Source: Pleurotus djamor
Taxonomy: Eukaryota; Basidiomycota; Agaricomycetes; Agaricales; Pleurotaceae
Assembly: GCA_029747585.1 (NCBI GenBank)
Contig: JAPEVF010000043.1
Span: 1 to 64,000 of the forward strand
Reading direction: 5' to 3'
Length of the DNA: 64,000 nucleotides
Shown here: one piece after another, positions 42,593 to 54,793 of the stretch
How positions within the stretch are numbered: the first letter of the stretch is position 1
How the letters are laid out: each line of letters opens with the position of its first letter
Made by a program: the position numbers and the translations under genes
Notes under the pieces: model-generated
What the model was told of the DNA's origin: nothing
Seen by the model: only the letters and a program-made list of their open reading frames with translations
Databases searched by the model: none

Positions 42593-43834
42593 ATGACTTC
42601 AACCCTTTTCAACGTGACTGTCGATGACCAGCAGAAAACCGATGGAGATAGCGCCGTCATAACCTATCAAGACTCATGGGAGGATAGTGGATTCGATGCA
42701 CTTGGAATTAGGAAAGGTGATCGACGCCTGCAAGGATTTGAAGATTCTCTCGATGGTCAATTTCGTTCTCCCATCTAGATGAGATTGTCACGACTGATGT
42801 ATGGCACTACAGGCACATGGAAACGCTCTGTATATGACCGAAACAATGAATCCCAAACGGAGCCACCGCGAGCTAGCCTGAGGTTTCATGGTGAGAATTT
42901 ATCTGCTACCTGGCGACCTCGATGCCAGGAGTTGAGCACGACTCACCCTCACACATACGTACTTGCCCTAGGTACCGCTGTCTATGTTTCTTGCATCCTC
43001 ACCGATGTAGATAAATTTGACCGTCCGTAAGCTCAACCTCATCTGGCATCGCTATGTCTTCTGACACATGCAGAGAACAGGGCGAATTCGGATATGCATT
43101 TCATACTTGACTCTGTCGTAAAGGGTAACTTTACGAGGCCAGCACTTGAACGGAAGCCAGCACAAATTCTTACGGTTTTCCTACAAGAAGACCTCACACC
43201 TGGACCTCACGAAATCGAGATCCAGAACGGCGCAAATTCGAGCGATCTGTTCGATTATACCATTATTCTCCTCGATGCTATCATTTACATGGATCTGAAG
43301 GGCGAGGCCACTGTACAGAGCGCGGCCGATCCAGGAAGTTCTCAAACAACCGAAATTATCTCAGTAAATGGTGTTACCACTTCGAAATCTGCTTCAAGAA
43401 AGCTACCAACAATCTCAACTACCAATTCTGTTTCCCAGCTCGCGACGCCATCCACGAATATGAAGATGCCTCAAGTCTCCCCCACGACTATATCATCCGG
43501 CGGATCGCATAATGACATCGTGGTTATCGTCGCAGGTGTATGTGGTGGTGTGGCAGGACTCGTATGTGTCCTCCTTGCATTATTGGCCTGGCGCCGCCGC
43601 CAACGCGGACCCTCTATCGCCTTCGATAGACTCCGATTCGTCCGGTGGCGATCTCAAAGAAAAACAGATGAAGTAGCCACTAAAGTCAAGTACTACTCCT
43701 CCGACATGGAGAGTCTTGGATCTCGCTCGTCGAACTCATCTGTAGAATCACTGTATACTATGCCCACTCCAGAGACACTTGGGAATGATTCGGACAAACA
43801 AGATGCTTATAGATACAATAGACGCTACGCTTGA
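42593..43834 (+). CDS. NVTVDD-family membrane protein, copy G, without signal peptide and without intron 4
   Basis: Exons 42593-42755, 42813-42890, 42972-43026 and 43081-43834 give 349 residues. The protein starts MTSTLFNVTVDDQ, so the signal peptide seen in copies A-F is absent. GTWKRSVY, GTAVYVSCILTD, NSDMHFILDS and LDAIIYM follow. The exon that normally ends after IIYT runs on into the stalk: intron 4 is missing. The membrane helix (GVAGLVCVLLALLAW) is followed by RRRQR, RLRFVRW and a tail with YYSSDMESL. The helix may serve as the signal anchor instead. An unseen upstream exon cannot be fully excluded. Confidence 0.8.
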
Positions 43835-44455
43835 CTACTCTAATGGACCACCTACTATGTTCCTTTGTGTACTCATAGCCTATGTAATATTTATCTAGAT
43901 CTTCGTACCCCCTGAGCTTGATCTGCGCAATCCCACTGGTCGTGCTCGTGAAGCGTTGGTCTATGACGCTCCTATGTCTTTTAGGGTTCTTCCCCTTCAT
44001 TTCCCCTGAGGAGGCTCACCCACAAGGTTGGCCAAACAACCATCCCATTTGAGTTTCAGTTTCGGCCTATACCACGCTGAAAGAAAGCCCTGCTTTCTGT
44101 GGCTTCTTGTCTTCTTCATTGATCTCCAGTCCCCAAGCAATCAGAACGCGATGCGCAGTACCGATACCTTCTCAACAACGCCTTGCTGATTGCCGAATCA
44201 CCTGAACTCGTCTGTCGAGATGTCTCAACTGCACTCAGCATCGGAAGCTCGTTACATCTCACCAGGAATTCCGTGCGCGCGAGTCGCTATCGTTCGTCAC
44301 CTCGGCTGGTTAAGTGCGAGACGAGACCTCTAGTGAGCACCGTCTCCAGTATATATAGAACCATCCGGATGACCCAGTTCTTTCTGCCTGACACCCACTC
44401 GATCTGCCTATCCTTTCTACAGTAACCATCTCGGGAGTAACCTCCAAAAGCTAAG
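43835..44455. promoter_or_regulatory. Spacer and probable promoter of copy H
   Basis: About 620 bp without a supported gene. A TATATATAG element at about 44350 lies roughly 100 bp before the ATG of copy H. A short frame (MTQFFLPDTHSICLSFLQ, from 44369) looks weakly hydrophobic, but could join copy H only through a 34-nt intron, which is too short. Confidence 0.4.
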
Positions 44456-45643
44456 ATGGGCTCAAGCCAGCTTATGAACGTGACGGTTGATGATCAGGAT
44501 GGGCCGCAGCCAGAGGATTCCAGCGTCGCCATCGACTATCAAGGGAGGTGGGAAGACAGTGGCTTCAATGCCCTGAAGAAAGGTCCAAATGATTCGGGCC
44601 TCAACGGATACCAGAACACTGTCCACGGTAGGTTGCTTTTGTAAGGCTTTTCACAGCCTTCCATTGACCGTTTTATATCTAAATAGGGACCTGGAAACGT
44701 TCGATTTACCAGCGAGATGATCAGCAGTTCGCTCCTCCTCTGGCGCGTCTTCGATTTAACGGTGCGTAGTGGCTACCGGTCCGATATCTGGCCATGCGAG
44801 TAATCATTTGTATAGGCACAGCGGTATATGTTTCGTGTATAATATCCAAGTCTGATAAATACAACCAGCTGTAAGTATCTCCGTACTTCGCGATGGTTGC
44901 TTTACCATAGGGTGCTCACACAATTTGAGAATAGGGCAAACTCAGACATGATCTTCAAACTTGATTCAGAAATACTAGGCAACTTTACTAGACCAGCGCT
45001 TGAAGATGGACCTGCGAAGATCACAACCGTATTTCAGGCAACAAACCTCAAATTTGGCCTTCATGAACTCGAGATACAGAATGGCGACCTCAATAGTCCA
45101 TATTCGTACAACGTTATCCTCCTCGATGCCATTACCTTCACTGGGGTCGGAATCGACCCCGGGACAGCAGTTTCCAACGCTAGCTCCTCAAGAAGTAGTG
45201 GTCCTACGGCTACATATACTCACTCGCCCACGTCAGCCCATGAAACCAGCGAGCCTCGGCCGTACAAAACCACTCCACTCCCAATCACTCCCAATCCAGG
45301 ACCTCAAACATCTACTTCCGCAGACGCCATATCAACGACCACCTCAGCACTCTCTTCCTCATCCAGAGCAACCAAGCCCACCATTCCTATAGCTGGTGGT
45401 GTGCTCGGCGCCGTGGCCGGATTGGTGTGCATCGGCCTTGCAATTGTAGCCTGGCGCCGCTATTTAAACAAGCCCCGCAATTCAATTACGTTCAATCCGC
45501 TCCGCTTCATTCCAGTGAAGTCCCAGAAGACAACGGAGGATCTGATAGGCGATGTCAAGCGTTCTTCGATGGATGAGGTAAACGTAAGTATGCGCGTTAG
45601 TCAAGGCCACTTCGCTGATTTCTCGAAGTTCCAGGGGAAATAG
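44456..45643 (+). CDS. NVTVDD-family membrane protein, copy H, without signal peptide and without intron 4
   Basis: Exons 44456-44627, 44687-44761, 44816-44870 and 44935-45643 give 336 residues. The N-terminus is MGSSQLMNVTVDDQDGP, with no signal peptide. GTWKRSIY, GTAVYVSCIISKS, NSDMIFKLDS and LDAITFT follow. Intron 4 is missing, as in copy G. The stalk is Ser/Thr/Pro-rich, the membrane helix (GAVAGLVCIGLAIVAW) precedes RRYLNKPR, and the juxtamembrane motif is PLRFIPV instead of RFVRW. The tail lacks the YSSDME motif. It is the last copy of the array. Confidence 0.8.
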
Positions 45644-46870
45644 GGTAAGATAGGAGATAGGGAGTCCCAACATCGCTTCGTATCAACGTGGAACGTCCAC
45701 CACTCATTGTCAACGCTCGAACGTTGGATTTTGGAATACAGTTTCAATCCACGACGTGTCTTTCTGATACCATAGCCTACCTGGGGCGAGTAAAGAGATG
45801 TTTGTTCTCCGACGGAAGTATAATTCATGCCAGGTCGGTCAGGGTCCAGTAATTTATTGTCCAACAGAAACTCGTCATTTAACTTGGTTTATGTGATAAC
45901 ACCACTGAATTCATACGACTGTTACGAAGATTTCGATGGCACCAGCTAAAGTGATTCGTCCAATCGTTTGATAGGGTCATTCATAGGGGCAGTCGCCTGG
46001 AATCTGGAGGATTTTCCAAGACGCCCGAGTCGGAACATTATAACCCTACTCCACCATGAGGCCACCCACGCCTTAATTTGTCTTCGATGCTGTGTCTGAG
46101 CCAAGAGCACTTTGACCCACCGCTGTATTCCGATCCTAATGAGAGGCCTCTTGTCACCTGCGATCTTACAGGTTGGAGACAAATACGCCTGCTTCCATAT
46201 TCGGTTCTTCGAGTTGAACCAAGTCCATGCACTCTGAGTAGATGCCAGTCAGCTTTTCGCTTCTCCAGACCATACCCAAGTGCGGGAACACAACATTTCT
46301 CAAAGGGGACGAAGGGCATCAGTCATGTGCGAGTTGTTGATTGATTCAGCTTGTATCTCTTGGCAGCTGGGCGATTGTGGATGCAGTGGGCGATGGCCGA
46401 CGACGGTGACGATAAATGAGCGGGCTATCGAGGAGTGGTGAACATCAAGAATAGGTACAAAACTTGGCAGAGGAAGAGGGGGAACCAAAGGAGCGGCAGG
46501 TGGCAGCGGTAACATACTTGTGTCTTACGTAACAATTGTTGCTTGATGTCGGTTTAGCAGAGCTTGAGGTTGGCAACGTTAGGCTGTGAGTTTTGTCCTC
46601 CCTCGACCTTTGGTTTCACCTCCGCCAGTCCCAGTGAGGTTGAGAGCGTCCTCCGCCGCCTCCATTTCTTTCCTTTGAACCACCACCATCTCCTCCTCGT
46701 ACCCCCTTCCTTACCAAAACGCCGCAGGTATGTGCTAATTATACCCTTCAAATCAAGTCTTGGCAAAATCCCGCAGTCTAAGCCCCAGGCAGGCGGTGTG
46801 GCAGGCCGATGCTGACTTATATATCCTGCTTTCTTTCTTCCTCCTTACCAGGACGGTTTTCATTCCTTCA
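45644..46870. other. Intergenic stretch between copy H and the ADAM gene
   Basis: About 1.2 kb. No ninth family copy is visible: no NVTVDD or GTAVYV segment in any frame. Short frames near 46038-46344 are not recognisable. A pyrimidine-rich stretch near 46660-46730 may belong to the ADAM promoter or leader. Confidence 0.5.
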
Positions 46871-49800
46871 ATGCGAAATTTATCCTATGTATCCACGCTG
46901 GTTATCGTGACTTTGCTCTCTTGGTCCACCTTGGTTCAAGGTGAGTGAGAATTTCACCTGTCTCGCAATGGACATCGCTCATTTTTGTTGGCGGTGTGTA
47001 GGCCACAGCGCACCACCGAAACCATTGAAGCGACTAGCTCGTCCTGAAACGTTGGCCCTCGAAATATTCCCCCGACAGCCACTCATCCAAGATACGATTA
47101 CACGGCGTGCCATTCCATCACCAAGATCTACTACCCTCCGACACGATGATTCCTTCCGCCTCACCCTCTCAGCCTTCGGGGAAACGTTTCACCTCCACCT
47201 CCAACCTAACGAACACCTTATACACCCTGCCGCCCGCATCCACTACTACACTACCACATCTGATGGACGATCCGTGTTGAGCAAGATCGTACCTCTGACA
47301 AAGGAGTCCGTGAAAGCCTACATGGGGGATGTCATCCACGCAGACCTCTCATCTTCACGCATGCGAGAGGATGCCGCCAAAGTCGCACACTCGAAGTTAC
47401 CGAAAATGGGTTGGGCGCGCATCATGGTCCACGACCAGGGCGATGTGGCAACAGGACGTCTCCCCGTCTTTGAGGGCGCATTCTCATTCAATGGAGATGT
47501 GTATCACATCGTGACCAAGGACAACTACCTCCGGACGAAGCACCACCTGGACCCGGAGATTGCTCATCCCCTTGCTGGATCCTTTGATTCTTCTTTGGTT
47601 ATATGGAGAGATTCGGACGCCATGACTGCTGAGGAAGAGAGGTTGGCCAAGCTGGGAATTTCGTTGACGGCAGGTGGTGAAAGCTTGGATGACGGTGTCA
47701 AAGCGACTCGGCCCCAGAGTTGCGCCCACGACGCCCTCCCTTACAATGCAGGCGTGATGAGCTCGCTAGACCAGAAACCTTTGACCTCTCCCTCTTGGTA
47801 TCACACTCTGGGCTTCGGGTTGGGCGAAGACCTCGAGCGACGACAGAATGATGTAGTCGGAAATGGCATGGGTACCAAGTGAGTGTTACCTAGTTTACCG
47901 ACTTGATTCATCTCTGAACTATTCGTCCAAAGTTTCGCTGGCTCCATTGGGGACAGCTCTGGTTGTCCCAAGTCTCAAAGACTAGTACGTCTTCCTTCCA
48001 TCCCCAATGAAATCTGGTCCCTGATCTGTTGCCATAGCTTTACATGGGCGTTGCTGCCGATTGCAAATACACTTCGCAATATGGATCGAAGGAGAATGCT
48101 ACTACCCGAATTCTCACTGACTGGAATACTGCTAGTTCCTTGTACAAGGTACGAACTTCCTTTTTTTCCGTATACGTCTGGTTTGACCAATATCACTGTC
48201 ATTAGTCGACGTTCAATGTCAGCCTAGGGATCATTGAACTGCAAGTTCAAGACTCCACGTAGGTCTCTCCGTGAGCTGCGCTGTAGCTATGATAGCTGAT
48301 GGTGCCATCTTGCTTCCCCACTTGATTNGCTCAGTTGTCCATCACCCGTTGATGCAAGCACGCCATGGAATGTTGACTGCAGTACTGTTACCCTGAACGA
48401 CCGTCTATCGCTGTTCTCTGCATGGAGAGGGAACAAGGGTGATGACGGCGTTGGCCTGTGGCATCTGATGAGTGGGTGTCCCACTGGGACTGAAGTCGGC
48501 ATTGCTTGGTTGGCGACCCTGTGAGTACGCTTCTAAGTGTGCGACAGCGCCTGACTTGACTGACGTTGATATCTGATAGGTGCCAACAAACGGCTTCTGG
48601 GCGAGCGCCATCCGTCGTGTCAGGTACTGCTGTGTCTACCTCAGGAAGGGTAGAGTGGCAAGTCATCGCACATGAAATCGGTCACAATTTCGGCGCCATT
48701 GTAAGTGTTCGCGTTTCCTGGAGGATTTTCTTGTTATTCATCAAACAAATTACATTCAACAGCATGATGTACGTTTCTTCAACCCGTGTCGTGCTTCTGA
48801 CACCCGAGTTGAACGATCTTTGTTTTTTAGTGTGCAGATGGATGCAACAACAGTCAGAATTGCTGTCCTTTGACCCCATCGACATGTAATGCAGAGGGCA
48901 AATTCATCATGAGTCCCGTCGCCCAAGCTGGGGAAATGAACTTCTCTCCGTGCAGTCTGGGTAATATCTGTAGGTTATTTTAGCAGTATCATCGCCGGTA
49001 TTTTCATATTTACGATTTCCTTAGGCTCCGTCATGGATGGAACAGGCAGTGGACGCACAAATACGTCTTGCCTGATCGACCCCGCCGCGTCCAATCGGCC
49101 CTTGATATCCCTTCAGATGTGTGGTAACGGCATTGTCGAAGAAGGCGAAGACTGCGATCCTGGTCAAGGAATCGAATCGGCTTGCTGTGATTCATCAACT
49201 TGTAGATTTAGGCCTGGAGCTGTTTGCGATCCCGATAGCAGTCCTTGCTGCACAGGGCAGTGTTCCTTCGCGCCTGCTACTCAGATCTGTCGGCCCGCTA
49301 GAGATGCATCTTGTGATACTGCAGAGATGTGTACCGGTAATTCGTCCTCTTGCCCAACGGACGTGTTCTCTCCGAATGGCCAGAGTTGCGGTGATAACGA
49401 CCTTCGGTGTGCCAGTGGACTTTGCACTTCTATCGCTCGTACGTCCCGTTTCACTCTTCGCTGTTGGGAATCGCGAAGCTTACTGGTCTGATTTTCTTCT
49501 AGAACAATGCCGGACGATTGGCGCGTCGATGAATCTCCGTGACGCCTGCCCCAATCGCGGTGATGAATCATGTCGTGTTTCCTGTAGGGATCCTACGCGT
49601 TCCAATGCGTGTGTGGTACTCCAAGCCACGCTCGTTGATGGATCACCATGTGGGTTTGGTGGTACTTGCCAGGCTGGAAACTGCCAGGCCGGCACCTTCT
49701 TAGAGAAAGCCAAGGCGAGTCCCTTTTCTCAACAGCCTGCTCTGTTTCGGCTGGCTAATACCCTGGTTCGTAGGCATGGTACACACAGAACCTACAGATA

Positions 49801-50328
49801 TCTATTCCGGTCACAGTAGCAGCTGGTATCCTTGCCTTGCTTCTTTTGTGGGCGTTGATCGCAGGTATGCTGTTCATTGATCTCTCGCTCGGTGTATTCT
49901 GACCGGGTTCGTNATTTCTTCCTTTTTCTCAGCTGTGAGACGGTGTTGTGTCAATGGGCGCCGTCCTCCGCGCGTCATTACGACCACGTCGCCTATCATC
50001 CCCACTCCAGCCAGGTCGCTTCGCCATCAGCGCCTGGCCAGTGTTGACAGATCTGATCCGCTTAGAGGTCTGAGGCGTGAAAGCAATGGACCCATGACGA
50101 CTCAGATGCCCAGTGCTGTACCTCCCGCGCTTCGCGCTGGGCGCCCACCATCTTTGTGAGTTTCGTCAACCAATGCAAGTAACAAGAATTTGCTGATTCA
50201 ATCGTTCTAGCCCTTCTTCCCACCAACGTAGTCCTTACCAAGGAGGAAGCCACGACTACACCGCTACGTACAATCCGTATTCTCAGTCAAATTGGGTAGA
50301 TGATCGTGCATTCAATGGGCCAAGATAG
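46871..50328 (+). CDS. ADAM-type membrane metalloprotease (reprolysin plus disintegrin)
   Basis: Fourteen exons: 46871-46940, 47002-47878, 47933-47984, 48038-48148, 48206-48258, 48335-48520, 48580-48700, 48763-48768, 48831-48969, 49025-49438, 49503-49714, 49774-49864, 49933-50155, 50211-50328; 890 residues. Order: signal peptide, prodomain, reprolysin domain with the zinc site HEIGHNFGAIHD, disintegrin domain (CGNGIVEEGEDCDPG), Cys-rich part, membrane helix (VAAGILALLLLWALIAA) and a basic, Pro/Ser-rich cytoplasmic tail. Fungal ADAMs such as Mde10 of fission yeast act in the secretory pathway or at the spore wall. A 6-nt microexon supplies the last His-Asp of the zinc site. Intron 49715-49773 has a GC donor. 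Introns at 48259-48334 and 49865-49932 each hold an N. Confidence 0.92.
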
Positions 50329-50709
50329 AAACCACTGGCACTGCTACCACCCACGCGTTCTACGATTCAATCATACAGCCTCACATCTTTTCCCATTTCG
50401 CTATATTTATCTGAGGTTAAAACTTCAATTCGTCTAAACTGGTGTACTTTTTTATGGATTGCTTGCATCGCTATCTTAGCTGCTTTTTATAAACCAACGG
50501 ACAATCAACCAACACTACAACAAACATCAGAATGGCATAACTAATCGTCGTGACACAAAAACCCTCAGAGCAAAAGCGTGGATACATACATTAATTATAA
50601 CAAGGCAGAGGATTATCGAAGTCCTCATGAAGGGGTAAATATGGCAGTCCGTGAGGCTATATATGATGTTCGCTGGCTGCCGTCATAGAATCATATCAAT
50701 GTCCGAGAA
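50329..50709. other. Convergent intergenic stretch between the ADAM and aspartic-protease-like genes
   Basis: 381 bp, AT-rich, shared as the 3' region of two convergent genes. No gene or strong hairpin was seen. Confidence 0.5.
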
Positions 50710-52719
50710 TTATGCACGCCTGCGCTTTTCACTGGGGTATCCATATGCGGTCGAATTCGTAGAACCTGCTGACGTTGGTCTGATGGAAGTACCGCCTCCA
50801 GAGACAGACGGCTGAGTAAGGAAGACTTGCTGCTGCTGGACTGGTTCTGGGTGGGATACTTCTGATGATCCTCCACTATACGGCGGTGGTGGGGCTAGAT
50901 GATCAATGTTTATCGGTGATGATGCAGATATTTCGACCATGGGAGTGTTTGTCAGTGACTGGTGAGTGTGAGTGTTCATCGAAGAGTAGGGTGTGGTTGT
51001 CGCAGATGGGTTAGGTGATGGCATCGGGGAGATATTGAATCCGCCCAACGTGTCCGCGGTCGTGGGCGTCTGAGGCATGAGAAGACCACGTTGTTCGTCG
51101 GTTCGGGTGGTGGAAGTGAAAGGCTGAATGGTAGCCTCTTCTCGCGCTTCCTTTCGCCTGTTGCGCGATCGTACAACGAGGACCGCGGAGAATATTGCAA
51201 TCACTACGATGGCGACGGAGCCGATAACCATACCTGCGATGGCAGCTGGATGGATCTTCGAAGAGGGAGCTTGACGAAGACCGAACCCAATACTGCCATT
51301 TTCGGGACCGTTGATCGTGAAAATTCTGCGAATAGGAAAGAAAAAGGAAGGGAGCTTAGCATTTCATGAGCATACCTGGGGAGATTTTGCGGAGAGGGAC
51401 GTACAGGTATACGGCAGATATGAATGTTGCGCCAAATAAATATTCAGAAATGTTAGCATCGTTCCACTCTTCTAGAACACTGGTGCATGTCGAGCCATTC
51501 CTTAGAAGAAGCACGTCTTCCTTGAGCGTAACGGTGGTATCGCCAAATTGGACATCAACTGTGAGCTTGGAATCGCAAGGCACCGTATACGCCGCAGTTA
51601 CTGAGGTTTCGGCTTGCTGTCGTGACGAACCAGGAATACCCGCATCTGTTGACGTATGACGTGAGTTGCCACCAAAAGCAACGAATTGAGCCTAACGTAC
51701 ATATCGAGCGAGCAATGCTCTGTGGCAGGAATATACCAGCGAAGAAGGGATCAATAGCGACCCTCTGATCCTTGGCGGACACGGTGGTACCACTCCCGGT
51801 TGTCGTCGAAAACGAGTCTAAGCCTACTATCCAATCCGAATTGATGCTAGTGGGACCGACGGAAAGCTTATCCTTGACAGAGATGGTTCCTTGGACAGAC
51901 GATGTATCTGGGACTACCCAGTGAAGCAGCCCCCCTTCCACATCCAAAGATCCATCTTGCTGAGGGGGGTTTAGCTTCATTCCATAGGAGAAGTTGCTTC
52001 TACCCGGGTTACGAGACAGCCAACCGCCGAATATAGTCTCATTGAAGCCTCCATCGTTGGTGTTAGTTCCTAGTCCCAGTAAACCGGAAACAGAGGACGA
52101 GAAGATGGGGCTGGTCTGATTCGTGACAATGACTAGTCCCACAGAGTTTAGGCACCTGGCGTAGTTATGACGGAGGGGGATCTACTCACTAGTTTGGTTA
52201 GGGTACGCCCACGCAGATCCATCGTCCTTTTGCAACGTGCAATCCTCCCGAATAACAGTGCCTTGCACACTCTGATTTAGCACAGAAGATGTCTGGACTC
52301 CTCCTGAGATCCTAGCGCTGGTTGAAGAAGCTGGGTCATACCTATATAGAAGCGTTAGCAACATTTCATTATCAACTGCACAACTAGATTTTTGCTTACT
52401 TCGGAGCTCCGGTACAGCTATCGCAAGCGGTCCCCTGGACCGAAATGAGGCCAGTACTGGTCGACAAGGCGAAAAGGAACGTTGAAGGATTAGAAGACGA
52501 CTGTGATGTTATAGGAAAAGTGACGTTTTCCTCAGACAACAGCCATCAGCCATCAGAAGTTGAAGTACACACCATGTTGACAGTAACGCCATATCGTCCA
52601 TCTGCTGTTCGCACGAGGGGAATGTTGGCGCGGACTAGCGGGGGAAGCTCGTCACGTCGTTGGACGGACCCGAAAACGGCGGGGATGAGTGCGAGCGCGA
52701 GGACACCCGACGCCTTCAT
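50710..52719 (-). CDS. Membrane-anchored aspartic-protease-like (A1 fold) protein, probably without protease activity
   Basis: Six exons (52719-52573, 52500-52400, 52341-52190, 52132-51701, 51645-51405, 51325-50710) give 562 residues. Signal peptide, then a two-lobed pepsin-like fold: FLFALSTSTG where active enzymes have the first DTG, C..C loop (CDSC), SSVSGLLGLG, FGGWLSR, and VAIDPFFAGIFLP where active enzymes have the second D-T/S-G. The first catalytic Asp is replaced and the second lacks the following Thr/Ser-Gly. A membrane helix (GMVIGSVAIVVIAIFSAVLV) follows, then an Arg-rich, Ser/Pro-rich cytoplasmic tail. It probably acts as a binding or sensor protein at the cell surface. The fold is inferred from motif order. 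Confidence 0.82.
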
Positions 52720-54793
52720 TGTGTTGGGGGTTCGTGCAAGTCGTGAGGAGGGAAGGAACAAGTACTCACGACGATTTTCCAAACCAATTAGTGAAGTAAT
52801 CTTCAATCTAGTGTCCGCATAAGGCGAAACATTCCTCTTCCTATGCGACCCGTGGCTATGCGCCCAGGGTTGCTTCATGGATATGTGGGTATCACGGGGA
52901 CACCGCCGAAACGAATGAGCGAATGCGGTGATAGTTAGCCTGGTAAACACAGATAGTGCCAGCACCATCGGACCACATGTATCGCGAAGACGGTAGGTCC
53001 TAGTTTAGGGCGCTTTCCAAGTTTGCTATCGGAAAACATACGGAGCCGGAACTATGAGAAGACGAAGGCCAGGATAACAACTCCCCGCATGACCACCCAG
53101 AACTCCAATGTTACCCCAGGCCCGCGGGGTTCTAGATGACGGTCTTCAACCTTAAAACTGGAGCACTTGTCACCTCCGGAAGGTCTAAAACAGGCGGTCA
53201 TCGATAGTGACAAATTTTCTTCGGCGTGGTCCTCAAAATCTCCATCTTCACTTCCAGACGTGGCGATTGGAATGAAAGCAGACACATCTGACGAGATAAC
53301 GTTTTATCCGCGATCTCATCACGAGAATGGATGGCCTGTTACCGCGAACGGTCAGTCATCAAGGTCTTGGTAATTAGAGCCGCAATTTAAATGCATACTA
53401 GGAATGCAATGGCCATGGACAAAAAACCTGTGACTCTGTTCCCGCTAGGGCGTCTTAAACGACATCGGACTGGATATGTATGAGCCCCCACAGTGGTTGT
53501 CACGAGCACCTTGACATGGTACATCACAGCATCACGAATGACGCCCCGAGACCTGCGCCTACGACCAACACCGTAGATGTCAGGAAGCAGGTAAAAACGA
53601 GGAGACGAGATGCTTACTTTACAACATCATACATCCCTTGTATAGCAAGGTAGTTAGCGTCGTCCAGAGTACAATTGAGAGGCGACGCGTCCATGAAGTA
53701 GAAAGCGCTCCTTACGTTGGGCGTACAAACTCGAGTGTAGTCTTGTCCGGTGTTATGACCAGCCCAAAATCAAAGCAGCATACAGATTGTTCGTTGGTGC
53801 CGTCGATTTCGGTAGGCAAGAAAAAACATTGTGGTGTCAGCGCAAGAACAAAGCCGTATAAAACATGGACGTTCTCGGCTAGATTTCGTGAATGATTAGG
53901 AATATTCAGGTAGGTAGAAAAGGACCAACCCAACTGGAGATTACGATCATTGTGATGGTGCGATGTAATTGCATGAGTCCCCCGTGTAGCTCAATCAAGG
54001 AGGAAGATAGATGTCGCAGAAAATCGCATTGAGTGTCTAGAATTTTGTGGCAAGGACTCGGTAAGGCTTTGCGGGTCTTGAACCTCAGTGGGGGACTGGT
54101 CATCCCCACCCAGAGTGACCAGAGTTACTTTGACGGTAAAAAGGAGTGGTGAGACGGTTGCATCAGTACGCTGGCGTTTCAGCGGCGGGGAGGGCGTAGA
54201 GCAGAGGAAAGGGTTCTAGGAGGCCAAGTTGAATCAGGCTCGACCGAGTCTGCGATCCTGAAAGACGTCCGGCGCCTAACGCCTTGACGCATGAACAGTC
54301 CCGCAGACTGATTCCTCTCTGAGGAGGGTTTAGATATCGCTGATAAAGGCCCCTTGGAATCGATAAAATTTGGTCCAGAAACTTGAATGGTCATTGCTCG
54401 TTTTTTGATGCTCGGCTCTAGCGGCTACGGAGGAAGGTTGGTAGAAGGACTAACCACTGACGCCGCACTGTGCAACAGTTGTTCAATTTCGCGCGCGCGC
54501 TTCCGACATCCATGGGGACATGAGGAATGAACATCGCAAACTTAGTCCCCAAGGTCGAACGATTGGTTAGCGAATACCAAGATGAGATGGCGTCCGGTAA
54601 TATTCCATCTCCGCCCCGAGGAATGCGGCACCTCGAGCTGGATCGAGCAAAGATGACCAGAAGATAAATTTCACATCAGTCCTATGTATAGGTAGGCGTA
54701 AGCATCGAAGTATGCTACAAAAGGAGTTGAGGACGATGTGTGCACTTAGGACTAAGCACAAGTGAACAACTTTTGACGCCGAAAGGCGAAAAA
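52720..54793. other. Intergenic stretch without a supported gene
   Basis: About 2.1 kb. Frames such as 53052-53285 and 53906-54109 on the minus strand show no recognisable domain. A CGCGCGCGC run lies near 54491. The near end should hold the promoter of the aspartic-protease-like gene. Confidence 0.5.

Noticed and set aside
44369..44425. Short hydrophobic frame upstream of copy H as a signal-peptide exon
   Set aside because: It could join copy H only through an intron of about 34 nt, shorter than any other here.
52546..52572. Premature stop in the aspartic-protease-like gene after TSTSDG
   Set aside because: It lies inside a 72-nt intron (52501-52572) with proper ends; splicing gives the expected protein.
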